NCBI GenBank assembly: GCA_030149475.1
Contig: JASBRL010000093.1
Coordinates: 1-34,146, forward strand
DNA length: 34,146 nt
DNA from: Marinobacter sp.
Lineage (GTDB): Bacteria > Pseudomonadota > Gammaproteobacteria > Pseudomonadales > Oleiphilaceae
Direction: 5' to 3'
The first letter of the stretch is position 1, and every line of letters begins with the position of its first letter. Both the position numbers and the translations under genes were made by a program. The notes under the pieces were generated by a model that was not told the DNA's origin, did not search any database, and worked only from the letters and a program-made list of their open reading frames with translations. Shown here in pieces: positions 18,956 to 26,457 of the stretch.

Positions 18956-19628
18956 CGTTACCGGCTGTTCGGGAGTCGATGGAAGCCAGCACCTGCGCAC
19001 ACTGCTGATCTGCATAGTCGCAGAGTATCCGCGTGAGCCGCTCTTCGTCATGATTGCGGATGGCTTCAATAGACTCTCGCATGTGAGTCAGGTTGTCCTC
19101 CAGGACGCGATGGCTGGAATGCTGGAAAGCAACAAATGCACAGCGTTTGGCAGAGGGCCAGAGATCGCGGATTGCGGATACGATGAAATAGTTGTCGGCG
19201 TAGGTCAGGGACGCCTGGGTATATTCAATACCCAGTTCCAGAAACGCCATCAGGTCCTGTTTTTCATAGCAGGCCACCATGCGCTCGTAGAGCGACTCCA
19301 GTTTTTCCATATCGGCTGGTTGCCACTGCCGTGCCAGTTTGCGGCCGGTGTGGCAGAGGTACAGCTCCAGAACCTCGTAAAGGCTTTTTACGAAGAAGCC
19401 ATCGAGATCGGTGACAAAGCAGCCCCGGCGTGGAACGTTGCGAACCAGGTGGCGCTTCTCCAGTAGCAGCAGTCCTTCCCGGATTGAGCCGTGGCTGACG
19501 TGCAGCTGTTTGGCCATGGCGCCTTCGTAAATTCGTTCGCCGGAACGCAGTTGACCGAATGCGATCAGATTTTCAATATGGCGAGCAACCTGCTCGGTGA
19601 GTGTTTCGCGGGGCTTAAAGGGTGTCAT
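18942..19628 (-). CDS. GntR-family transcriptional regulator, FCD subfamily
   Basis: The 228-residue protein has an N-terminal winged helix (about 8-70: TLTEQVARHIENLIAFGQLRSGERI, then AKQLHVSHGSIREGLLLLE with the GntR recognition helix, then VRNVPRRGCFV). The C-terminal all-helical ligand domain (about 80-215) is of FadR/FCD type. The usual FCD metal-site histidines look incomplete: the D-x3-H element near residue 130 reads E-x-x-x-T, so ligand binding may differ from the metal-dependent subgroup. It sits upstream of, and overlaps, a lipoprotein gene. No metabolic target operon is adjacent, so the effector cannot be guessed. Confidence 0.88.
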   Translation of the reverse strand: MTPFKPRETLTEQVARHIENLIAFGQLRSGERIYEGAMAKQLHVSHGSIREGLLLLEKRHLVRNVPRRGCFVTDLDGFFVKSLYEVLELYLCHTGRKLARQWQPADMEKLESLYERMVACYEKQDLMAFLELGIEYTQASLTYADNYFIVSAIRDLWPSAKRCAFVAFQHSSHRVLEDNLTHMRESIEAIRNHDEERLTRILCDYADQQCAQVLASIDSRTAGNDAPH

Positions 19629-19701
19629 GAGCCGGTTCCGGTGGCAAATGCTGGGTCAAAAGTCCGCCCATACTCTCATAATCTCTGGTCTCGGAAAATC
19701 C

Positions 19702-21132
19702 TCACAATACCGGGGCCATCAGGCGGGCACCGCGGCATGCAAGGCGAAACCACCGGGACCGCTGTTGGTAGTCGGCCGGCGTCATCTGGCGGCAGGCATC
19801 GAGGTCATCCGTGAGCATCTGGCTGACATCCCGGACAAAATCAGCGCCAGTGGACAGGGCCGTAATTTCGAAATTCAGGCGCATCGAACGGTTATCCAGG
19901 TTTGCCGTGCCTACGGCAGCATAGCGCTCATCGACCAGCATGACTTTCTGGTGCATAAAGCCGGGCTTGTACTGATAGACACCGATACCGGCTCGACAGG
20001 CCTGAACCAGATAGGAATAGGTGGCCAGCCGGATGAACAGGTTGTCGGATTTTTCAGGGATCAGGATTCTGACATCCACGCCCCGTAATGCCGCCAGTTG
20101 CAGCGCATTGACAATCTGCACATCGGGTACGAAGTACGGCGAGGCTATCCACAGTCGGCTGCGGGCGTTGTTGATGCAGTTCAGGAAAAACAGCGTGCAG
20201 GTTTCAAAGGGATCAGCGGGGCCGGACGGCAGCACCAGCACCTCCTGACGACCGGGGCCCTGCTTCACCGGTTGCCAGCTCAGATCAACCTTGACATTGC
20301 TGGCCCATTGCCAGTCTTCCAGCCAGGCCAGTTGAAGCCCCAGCACGGCAGGTCCGCGCAGACGGCAGTGGGTATCACGCCACGGGCTCCGGTCCATGGA
20401 GGTACCCAGGTATTCATCGCCCAGGTTGAGGCCGCCCACAAAACCGGTTTCTCCATCACAGATCAGGAGCTTGCGATGGTTTCGGAAGTTCAGCTGCAGG
20501 CGCCGGCGACGGTAGTCACCATCGCCAAATGATGCCACCTGTGCGCCGGCCCGGTTTAGCTCGGCAAGATAGCGGCGCGGTAGCCAGACGCTGCCGATGT
20601 CATCGTAGAGAAAATAAACCTTCACCCCTTGTGCGAGCTTGCGTTTCAGAATCGACTTGATGCGCTGTCCGACCCGATCCGAACGCACCAGGTAGAACTC
20701 CATCAGGATATAGTTCCGGGCGTCTTCCATCGCTTCGAAAAGAGCATCGAACGTGCTGGCGCCGTCCTTCAGCAGGGTGCACTGATTGTTATCGGTAAAG
20801 GGCTGGTTTGCCAGAATACTGAGCACCTGCAATTCGTCGCGCTCAGAATCCAGGCCCGGTCGACAGCGTGAACCGACCTCTTGTTCCAGTTGGTTGGCCA
20901 GATAGCTCAGACTCTGCTCTCCCATTCGGCGGGCATGCACGTAACCGGCGAAGCGGTTGCGGCCGAAAAAGGCGAACAGCGGTATGGCCAGATAAGGCAG
21001 ACTCAGCAGCGCAATGATCCAGGCAATCGCGCCCTGTGCTGTGCGATAGGTAAGCAGTATGCGGTAGACCAACGCAAAAGCGACGCAGTAAATGATTGCC
21101 AGGGCAATCGCGATAAACGACAGGTCCGGCAT
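19702..21132 (-). CDS. cls: Cardiolipin synthase (PLD superfamily)
   Basis: This 476-residue membrane enzyme joins two phosphatidylglycerols to cardiolipin and glycerol. Two N-terminal TM helices (about 4-26 and 35-57) precede two phospholipase-D active sites: H219-K221-D226 in RNHRKLLICDGETGFVGG and H394-K396-D401 in MHQKVMLVDERYAAVGTANLDNRS. The SPYFVPD segment near 331 and the C-terminal end are also typical of ClsA. The length fits ClsA (486 in E. coli). It is monocistronic as seen, with a possible promoter in the gap upstream. Confidence 0.95.
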   Translation of the reverse strand: MPDLSFIAIALAIIYCVAFALVYRILLTYRTAQGAIAWIIALLSLPYLAIPLFAFFGRNRFAGYVHARRMGEQSLSYLANQLEQEVGSRCRPGLDSERDELQVLSILANQPFTDNNQCTLLKDGASTFDALFEAMEDARNYILMEFYLVRSDRVGQRIKSILKRKLAQGVKVYFLYDDIGSVWLPRRYLAELNRAGAQVASFGDGDYRRRRLQLNFRNHRKLLICDGETGFVGGLNLGDEYLGTSMDRSPWRDTHCRLRGPAVLGLQLAWLEDWQWASNVKVDLSWQPVKQGPGRQEVLVLPSGPADPFETCTLFFLNCINNARSRLWIASPYFVPDVQIVNALQLAALRGVDVRILIPEKSDNLFIRLATYSYLVQACRAGIGVYQYKPGFMHQKVMLVDERYAAVGTANLDNRSMRLNFEITALSTGADFVRDVSQMLTDDLDACRQMTPADYQQRSRWFRLACRGARLMAPVL

Positions 21133-21445
21133 GATCAGAGTTCCCGGCTGTGGTGGTGCAAACGATACGGGGCGGGTGCCGCAACTGTCCAGTGTTTGTG
21201 TACCGGTTGCTCCGGGTTGTCAATAAACGGGTACGACGACGGTAAAGCCATGCGCACACCGTCACGCAATCGAATCCGCGATTTTTATACCCCACAACGA
21301 GCGTCAGCAACGTCATAGTGAGGCACTTGCCGGGTATCTGATTAAGTCTATTGACGATTCTGCAAGTGTTGAGAGGCTCATTGGCAAGGCGCGATTCGCC
21401 GGTAATGGCCGACGTCCCTGCCAGGAATCTTGACGCGGCCAGCCG
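21133..21445. other. Intergenic stretch upstream of cls (313 bp)
   Basis: No convincing gene is present on either strand; the open frames here are continuations of frames antisense or alternative to cls. The part nearest cls contains a candidate promoter (21195-21223). I see no repeat or RNA gene. Confidence 0.5.
21195..21223 (-). promoter_or_regulatory. Candidate sigma-70 promoter for cls
   Basis: On the minus strand a perfect TTGACA (-35, at 21223-21218) is followed after 17 bases by CACAAA (21200-21195), a weak -10 with three of six matches. It lies about 65 bases before the cls start. The -35 is the main support. Confidence 0.35.
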
Positions 21446-21904
21446 TCAGTTGTGGTCCATGCTGCCCTGCAGTTTGTCGATGTCTGACAGTGGCTGAATC
21501 TTCAGTTTCAGCTTTTCACTGCGCTCCAGAATCCCTTCAATCCGCCCCAACTGGGCCACGAGGTGATCGGACCTCATAAGACGATTGGCGTTGAAGTCGA
21601 ATCCCACCCCATAGAGCGGTCCGCTGCCCGGCTGATCGCGCATGTTGTGAACAATGGCCACCACCCGGCCTACGCTCAGCGTGCCGGCCTCCATGACCAG
21701 TTCCAGGGCCATTTCGACGGTATCGCCGGGAGCCAGTGTGTCTTCCGGGTTGAGTCTCAGGGACAGCCCATTGCGAGTGAAATCAAGGCCTTTCGCAGGC
21801 CTGTATCGATGAAACAGACCCTTGCGGGGGCGCCAGGATACATTGAGTTCGGCGGCGGGCAGTCGGCGGAGCTGACGACGCTCACTGGGGTGCTTGTCGG
21901 ACAT
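21446..21904 (-). CDS. PilZ-domain protein (probable c-di-GMP receptor)
   Basis: The 152-residue protein carries an N-terminal Arg-rich segment (SERRQLRRLP) and, about 30 residues later, KGLDFTRNGLSLRL, which match the two PilZ elements RxxxR and D-x-[ST]-x-x-G that bind c-di-GMP. A beta-barrel pattern follows (LAPGDTVEMALEL, LSVGRVVAIVHNMR, YGVGFDF), with a C-terminal helix. There is no other domain, so it probably acts by binding a partner. The assignment rests on motif pattern; the ligand is inferred. It is divergent from the DUF1722 gene. Confidence 0.78.
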   Translation of the reverse strand: MSDKHPSERRQLRRLPAAELNVSWRPRKGLFHRYRPAKGLDFTRNGLSLRLNPEDTLAPGDTVEMALELVMEAGTLSVGRVVAIVHNMRDQPGSGPLYGVGFDFNANRLMRSDHLVAQLGRIEGILERSEKLKLKIQPLSDIDKLQGSMDHN

Positions 21905-22013
21905 GAACGACGGGGTTCCTTGGTCAAGAGAAATAGTGGCCAGCCGGCTTGCGGTGTGATGTAGGTGCCGTTAGCGGGTTGCCGGCAGGTAAGGCCGATC
22001 ATTCAGTGGTAAT

Positions 22014-22046
22014 GTAACCCGCCTGCCGGAATTATTGCAGGGTTAC
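22014..22046. promoter_or_regulatory. Inverted repeat GTAACCC/GGGTTAC in divergent promoter region
   Basis: Seven-base arms at 22014-22020 and 22040-22046, separated by 19 bases, lie between the divergent PilZ and DUF1722 genes. A second inverted pair, CCGGCAGG (21982-21989) and CCTGCCGG (22022-22029), interleaves with it. These could be operator sites or alternative RNA hairpins; short arms make chance possible. Confidence 0.3.
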
Positions 22047-22083
22047 CGATAAAAACGTTGAGCTTGATCCGAGGATTTTTGAC

Positions 22084-22767
22084 GTGCTTCCCATTACGCC
22101 TCTCTTTGACGTTGACGCTGGCCTGCTGGACGACGAATGGCTTGCGGAACAGATGCGTTTGCTGGTGGGGCTGGTCAGCCAGGACCGCACTGCCGGGGTA
22201 GGCAGTCGGGTGCCGGTTTTATGGCAAGGCCATGAAGATGCGCTCGCGCTGCGTCTCAATCAGTTGATGTCTGAAATGGTGCTGCGGGGCAAGGCCATTC
22301 CCGGATATCTGGTGATTACCTCGGAGTCCCTGCTCTGGCCGGCGCTGGACCTCCGCTCACTGGTCGGGCAACTGGAGGCTGTTCGTGATCGTGCCGGGGC
22401 GGGCAAACACGGTCGCATCCGCATGCCCCGAAACGATCATGAACTTTGGGCGACCTATAAATACAGCGTGCTGGCCCGCAACACTCGCGCCTATCAGAAC
22501 TTCGGCCAGCGCGTGGCGTCGCGGTCGGTGCCGGTGGAACTGCTCTGGGCCAGCATGATCAATGCGACGCGTGTGGCACCTTCTTCCGGTGGGATTCGCA
22601 ATGCTCTGCAGCACATGTGGGGCTACGTGTCGGGCCACGCCACCGTTAATCCCCAGACCGATGACCTGACCGCGCTGGCCAATCACATTCAGACACTGGC
22701 TGCCGAGCATCAGGTATCGTATCTTCTCAATTCCACGGCCCTGTCCGAACTCCGGGTCTGGCTGTAA
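22084..22767 (+). CDS. DUF1722 (YbgA-like) protein with possible pyrimidine-dimer-glycosylase-like N-terminus
   Basis: The protein has 227 residues and a GTG start with GAGG about ten bases upstream. The C-terminal part, about 115-185, matches DUF1722/E. coli YbgA by pattern: a YKxxxLAxxxxxYxxxGxxVA stretch, then NALQHMWGYVSGH against NVLMHVQGYFRPH. The N-terminal 90 residues look like a diverged T4 endonuclease V fold: DDEWLAEQMRLLVGLV against DQHLMAEYRELPRVFG, and GH-(8)-LNQLMSEMVLRGKAI against GH-(13)[20 protein letters not shown]. The nucleophilic Thr2 and Glu23 of endonuclease V are not in place, so catalysis is doubtful. In E. coli ybgA lies next to photolyase phrB, so a UV-damage link is plausible. 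The DUF1722 call is good; the N-terminal call is tentative. Confidence 0.75.
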   Translation: MLPITPLFDVDAGLLDDEWLAEQMRLLVGLVSQDRTAGVGSRVPVLWQGHEDALALRLNQLMSEMVLRGKAIPGYLVITSESLLWPALDLRSLVGQLEAVRDRAGAGKHGRIRMPRNDHELWATYKYSVLARNTRAYQNFGQRVASRSVPVELLWASMINATRVAPSSGGIRNALQHMWGYVSGHATVNPQTDDLTALANHIQTLAAEHQVSYLLNSTALSELRVWL

Positions 22768-22786
22768 CATCGGTAAGGAGGTAAAG

Positions 22787-23605
22787 ATGACGGTGACATT
22801 GCATCATCGGGTAACGGGCGAGGGCGAACCGCTGATTCTTTTGCATGGTCTGTTTGGCTCGCTGGAGAACCTGGGTGGCGTTGCCCAGAGACTGCAAGAC
22901 CGTTGGCAGATTCATGCCCTTGATCAGCGTAACCACGGACGTTCCCCTCATACGGATGAGATGAATTATGCCGCCATGGCTGAGGATGTAATGGCCTACC
23001 TGGATGAACAGGGGCTTGATCGGGTGGCACTGCTGGGGCACTCGATGGGGGGGAAGGTTGCCATGCAGGCAGCATTGGCCCATCCTGAACGGGTCAGCAG
23101 GGTTATTGTGGCGGATATCGCGCCGGTAGATTACAAACCCCGGCACGACGCCATTCTGGAGGGAATGCTGGCGATGGATTTTAACCGCATCGGAAGTCGG
23201 CGGGAGGCGGACGAGGCGCTGAAATCCCACGTCGAAGAAGAGGCTGTCCGCCAGTTTCTGCTCAAGAATCTGGAGCGGGTGCCCGCATCGGAGTCCGGAG
23301 AGGGGGCAGTATTCCGCTGGCGCCTCAATCTGCCGGTGATCAGCGCATGTTACGGCAATCTGGCCAGGGCACCGTCGGCGACCGGCCCCTATGAAGGCCC
23401 CGTACTGTTTATCAAGGGCGCCGATTCAGCCTACATTCAGGCCAAGCACGAGGACAGCATCCGACGACTCTTTCCCGATGCTATGCTCAAGGTTATCGAA
23501 GGGACCGGTCACTGGCTTCATGCTGAAAAGGCCGACACCTTCGCCACTTTATGCCGCCGCTTTCTGGACAAGCAGACTGGAGAGCACCAGTCTGAGGCAC
23601 ACTAG
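22787..23605 (+). CDS. ybfF: Alpha/beta hydrolase, YbfF-like esterase
   Basis: The 272-residue alpha/beta hydrolase has the oxyanion-loop motif LILLHGLFGSLENL (about 16-29), DQRNHGRS (about 47-54), the nucleophile elbow GHSMGGK (Ser about residue 87), and GHWLHAEK with the catalytic His near the end. DQRNHGRSP and the overall length are typical of the YbfF esterase group, which hydrolyses short acyl esters, including acyl-CoA esters, in vitro. AAGGAGG lies four to five bases before the ATG, an unusually strong ribosome binding site. It follows the DUF1722 gene by 19 bases and is probably in one operon with it. Confidence 0.9.
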   Translation: MTVTLHHRVTGEGEPLILLHGLFGSLENLGGVAQRLQDRWQIHALDQRNHGRSPHTDEMNYAAMAEDVMAYLDEQGLDRVALLGHSMGGKVAMQAALAHPERVSRVIVADIAPVDYKPRHDAILEGMLAMDFNRIGSRREADEALKSHVEEEAVRQFLLKNLERVPASESGEGAVFRWRLNLPVISACYGNLARAPSATGPYEGPVLFIKGADSAYIQAKHEDSIRRLFPDAMLKVIEGTGHWLHAEKADTFATLCRRFLDKQTGEHQSEAH

Positions 23606-23724
23606 TCGCCATTGCGCAGCGCCTCCATTTCAGGATCGAAAACGGTTCTGTGGTGTGGGGCAATACCGGCGATGATCAGAACCGATGTCATCGTAAAGAG
23701 CGGTGAGCCAACGTGGCCCGGCAT
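23602..23724 (-). CDS. Possible 40-residue small membrane-like ORF
   Basis: MPGHVGSPLFTMTSVLIIAG begins a 40-residue frame with a hydrophobic stretch and a charged tail. It is preceded by GGAG seven bases before the ATG and overlaps the ybfF stop tail to tail. The frame is open far upstream, so openness is not evidence in this GC-rich DNA. I recognise no family; it may be noise. Confidence 0.2.
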   Translation of the reverse strand: MPGHVGSPLFTMTSVLIIAGIAPHHRTVFDPEMEALRNGD

Positions 23725-23845
23725 GGCCGTCTCCGGAGCGGGTGACTTTGCGATCGATGATCGTTTGAAACGTGGGCGGCGACGGTACCGAAGGCCCCGG
23801 AGTGCTTCAAACTGTGGATAACCGAGCGGCGGGTGTGATGTGGTT

Positions 23846-24934
23846 ATGAAGTGGTTGATGGGTGGATTGCTGGTACTGTTTGTGTTGGTCGGCGGGTTCC
23901 TTCTGTCGCCATCTCCCATCGACAGCAAAGCCTGGTTGCCCCCCTTGCCGCCCGGACTCGACGGCCCGCTGAAACCGAACGAGCGCCTGCGTCTGGCCGA
24001 CCTGCTGGCGGTAGGCGAGGTATCAGGGCCTGAAGATACCACCGTTGATGCGCAGGGGCGGTTGTATACCGGCAATAGTGACGGCCGGATTCTGCGTATC
24101 TGGCCGGATGGCCGGGTGGAAAACTGGGCCGACACGGGCGGGCGTCCGCTGGGTATGGTGTTCGATCATCACGGTAACCTGATTGTTGCCGATGCCCGTC
24201 GGGGTTTGCTTGAAGTGACGCCTGAGGGTCGGGTGCAGGTCCTTACCCGCGAATCAGAGGGTCTGCCGTTTCGTTTTACGGATGATGTGGCCGTCGCGCC
24301 AGACGGGCGTATCTATTTTACCGACGCCAGTTCGCGTTTCGGTCCGGGTCAATACCGGCTTGACCTGCTGGAAATGCGCCCCCACGCCCGTTTACTGCGG
24401 TACGACCCGGACACAGGAAAAACCGGGACCCTGATGGCCAACCTTTACTTTGCCAATGGCGTTGTCGTTGCACCGGATGGCAAATCGGTACTGGTGAACG
24501 AAACCTGGAAGTACCGCATACTGCGCTATTGGCTTGAAGGCCCCAAGGCGGGCCAGGCCGAGGTGTTTGCCCGGAACCTGCCGGGGTTTCCCGACAACCT
24601 GGCGGTCGATGGCCACGGTCGCTACTGGGTGGCTTTTCCTACCTTGCGCAATGGTGAGGTGGACGCCCTGCATCAACAGCCCTGGCTCAAGGATCTCGTC
24701 GCCAAGCTACCTGAGGCCCTGCAGCCGGCTGTCCGGGACTATGGGCTTGTGGTGGCCTATGACGGCACCGGTAAGGCGTTGCTGAGCCTTCAGGACACCA
24801 CGGGGACTCACCTCAAGGAGATTACCTCGGTCAATCCGGTGAACGGTGTCTTGTACTTTGGTTCACTACACAATGACCGGATCGGGCGGTTACCGTTAAA
24901 GGCCATTCCCGGATTTGGAGATATCCAGCGATGA
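23846..24934 (+). CDS. Strictosidine-synthase-like / SMP-30-like beta-propeller protein, membrane anchored
   Basis: The 362-residue protein has an N-terminal TM anchor (MKWLMGGLLVLFVLVGGFLL), then a six-bladed propeller rich in DGR/DGxG turns: GPEDTTVDAQGRLYTGNSDGRI, GRPLGMVFDHHGNLIVADAR, FTDDVAVAPDGRIYFTDASSRFG, FANGVVVAPDGKSVLVNET and FPDNLAVDGHGRYWVAF. The FTDD and YFTDxSS pattern is that of strictosidine-synthase-like/APMAP proteins, whose bacterial members are presumed calcium-dependent lactonases or arylesterases. The substrate is unknown. The start at ATG 23846 is preferred over a GTG two codons earlier; no good ribosome binding site decides. It overlaps the thioesterase gene by four bases. 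Confidence 0.85.
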   Translation: MKWLMGGLLVLFVLVGGFLLSPSPIDSKAWLPPLPPGLDGPLKPNERLRLADLLAVGEVSGPEDTTVDAQGRLYTGNSDGRILRIWPDGRVENWADTGGRPLGMVFDHHGNLIVADARRGLLEVTPEGRVQVLTRESEGLPFRFTDDVAVAPDGRIYFTDASSRFGPGQYRLDLLEMRPHARLLRYDPDTGKTGTLMANLYFANGVVVAPDGKSVLVNETWKYRILRYWLEGPKAGQAEVFARNLPGFPDNLAVDGHGRYWVAFPTLRNGEVDALHQQPWLKDLVAKLPEALQPAVRDYGLVVAYDGTGKALLSLQDTTGTHLKEITSVNPVNGVLYFGSLHNDRIGRLPLKAIPGFGDIQR

Positions 24935-25398
24935 CCCGTCAGCCTGCCCGTGAAGTAATGTGGGACTTGCCCCACCCCTTCATACTGGAGATAAGGGTGC
25001 AACCGGACGATACCGACCGTCTGGGTCATGCCAATAATGTTGTGTACGTTCGTTGGCTGGAAGACGTGAGTTGGGCACACATCGACAGTCTGGGCATGAG
25101 CTGGGAACGGCATCAGGCGACAGGCAAGGCGATGGCGATTACCCGCACCGAAATTGACTACCTGGCGGCGGCAAATGCCGGTGATCAATTGTTACTCGGT
25201 ACCTGGCTGACCGGTTTTGACGGGCGTTTCCGTTCATCGCGGCATTTTCAGCTCGTGCGTCCCGCGGATGGGCGGACTCTGATGCGGGCAATGTCCAATC
25301 ACGCTTGCGTTGATCTCAAAACCCAGCGGCCTACACGGGTTCCGCCAGAGTACGGCGAAATTCTCGGGAGCGCTGTCATCGACATCGCAGCCCGTTAG
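24931..25398 (+). CDS. Hotdog-fold acyl-CoA thioesterase (4HBT/YbgC-FadM type)
   Basis: The 155-residue protein has a single hotdog domain. QPDDTDRLGHANNVVYVRWLED (residues about 26-47) is the 4-hydroxybenzoyl-CoA thioesterase signature, with the catalytic Asp in DTDRLGHANN. RTEIDYLAAANAGDQLLLGTWL forms the conserved central strand region. It hydrolyses acyl-CoA thioesters in the cytoplasm; the chain preference is not readable. The ATGA overlap with the propeller-protein gene shows translational coupling, suggesting the pair acts on related acyl or lactone substrates. Confidence 0.9.
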   Translation: MTRQPAREVMWDLPHPFILEIRVQPDDTDRLGHANNVVYVRWLEDVSWAHIDSLGMSWERHQATGKAMAITRTEIDYLAAANAGDQLLLGTWLTGFDGRFRSSRHFQLVRPADGRTLMRAMSNHACVDLKTQRPTRVPPEYGEILGSAVIDIAAR

Positions 25399-25472
25399 CG
25401 AATCGACCAGACGGAACACTGACTCTGGTGTTATAACGCACAGATTCTGTAACCGGAACGGGTGGAGCAGAG

Positions 25473-26456
25473 ATGGAGAACACTATGGGCACCGTTATGC
25501 GTCGAATTGTGTTTGACCGGTTCGGGGGCGCTGATGTGTTGCGCGTCGCTGAGGCCGCTGTTCCACGGCCGGGTGATGGGCAGGTGTGCGTGCGTGTGGT
25601 GGGCGCCGGCCTCAATCCCATCGACTGGAAAACGCGGCAGGGGCTCGGCTTCGCGGCCCTGCAGATCAAAGATTCACTGCCCTGGACGCCGGGTTTCGAC
25701 CTCGCTGGTGAGGTGGTTGCGGTCGGTGACCAGGTCTCGACGCTGAAGACCGGCGACCGGGTTATGGGGCTGGTCGGCTTTCCCGACACGGGAGGTTGTT
25801 ATGCCGAGTACGCATTGGCGCGGGCGGACGAATTGGTCATTGTGCCCGATGAACTCGACCTGGTGAGTGCCGGTGGTTTGCCGCTGGCGGCGCTGACCGC
25901 CTGGCAGGCCCTGTTCGAGATGGCCGAACTGGAACCGGAACAGAAAGTGCTGGTGCTGGCAGGTGCCGGTGGTGTCGGTCACTTTGCGGTACAGTTTGCC
26001 CGGGTTCACGGCGCTCATGTGATTGCCACGGCGTCGGCGTCAAACCACGATTTTCTGGCGGAACTCGGGGTGCATGAGGTGATTGACTATCACACCACCG
26101 ATATTCGCGAGGAATGTTACGGACTGGATGTCGTAATCGACCTTGTGGGTGGAGAAACCGGTCAGCAGGCGCTGCACACGCTGGCCCATGACGGCGTATT
26201 GATTACCCTGCCCACGATAACCGCGGATGAGATCGTGACCACCGCCGAAGCGCTGTCCTTGCGGGCACACGGAATGACCGTGCGCCCCGACGTGTTCCAC
26301 CTGGACGAAATTGCCGAGCTGATCGAGGACGGCGACGTCCGGGTGCATGTAGACACGATCGTGTCGCTGGCAGAAATCGCAGGTGCTCACCGGCTGCTTG
26401 AGCAGGGCCACGTCCGTGGCAAAATCGTGATCGACTGCCACCGTCGGGTTGACTGA
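25473..26456 (+). CDS. Zinc-type alcohol dehydrogenase-like / NADPH:quinone oxidoreductase family
   Basis: This 327-residue medium-chain dehydrogenase/reductase starts with IVFDRFGGADVLRV and has VVGAGLNPIDWKTRQG, the quinone-reductase-type replacement of the zinc site, and PGFDLAGEVVAVG. The cofactor-binding Rossmann motif AGAGGVGHFAVQFA lies near residues 167-180, and the C-terminal ends in GKIVID. No catalytic or structural zinc cysteines are seen, so this is a zinc-independent member that uses NADPH to reduce quinones or enones. GGAG lies before the ATG at 25473; a Met four residues later is an alternative. The stop is one base from the end of the convergent antiporter gene. Confidence 0.88.
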   Translation: MENTMGTVMRRIVFDRFGGADVLRVAEAAVPRPGDGQVCVRVVGAGLNPIDWKTRQGLGFAALQIKDSLPWTPGFDLAGEVVAVGDQVSTLKTGDRVMGLVGFPDTGGCYAEYALARADELVIVPDELDLVSAGGLPLAALTAWQALFEMAELEPEQKVLVLAGAGGVGHFAVQFARVHGAHVIATASASNHDFLAELGVHEVIDYHTTDIREECYGLDVVIDLVGGETGQQALHTLAHDGVLITLPTITADEIVTTAEALSLRAHGMTVRPDVFHLDEIAELIEDGDVRVHVDTIVSLAEIAGAHRLLEQGHVRGKIVIDCHRRVD

Positions 26457-26457
26457 G

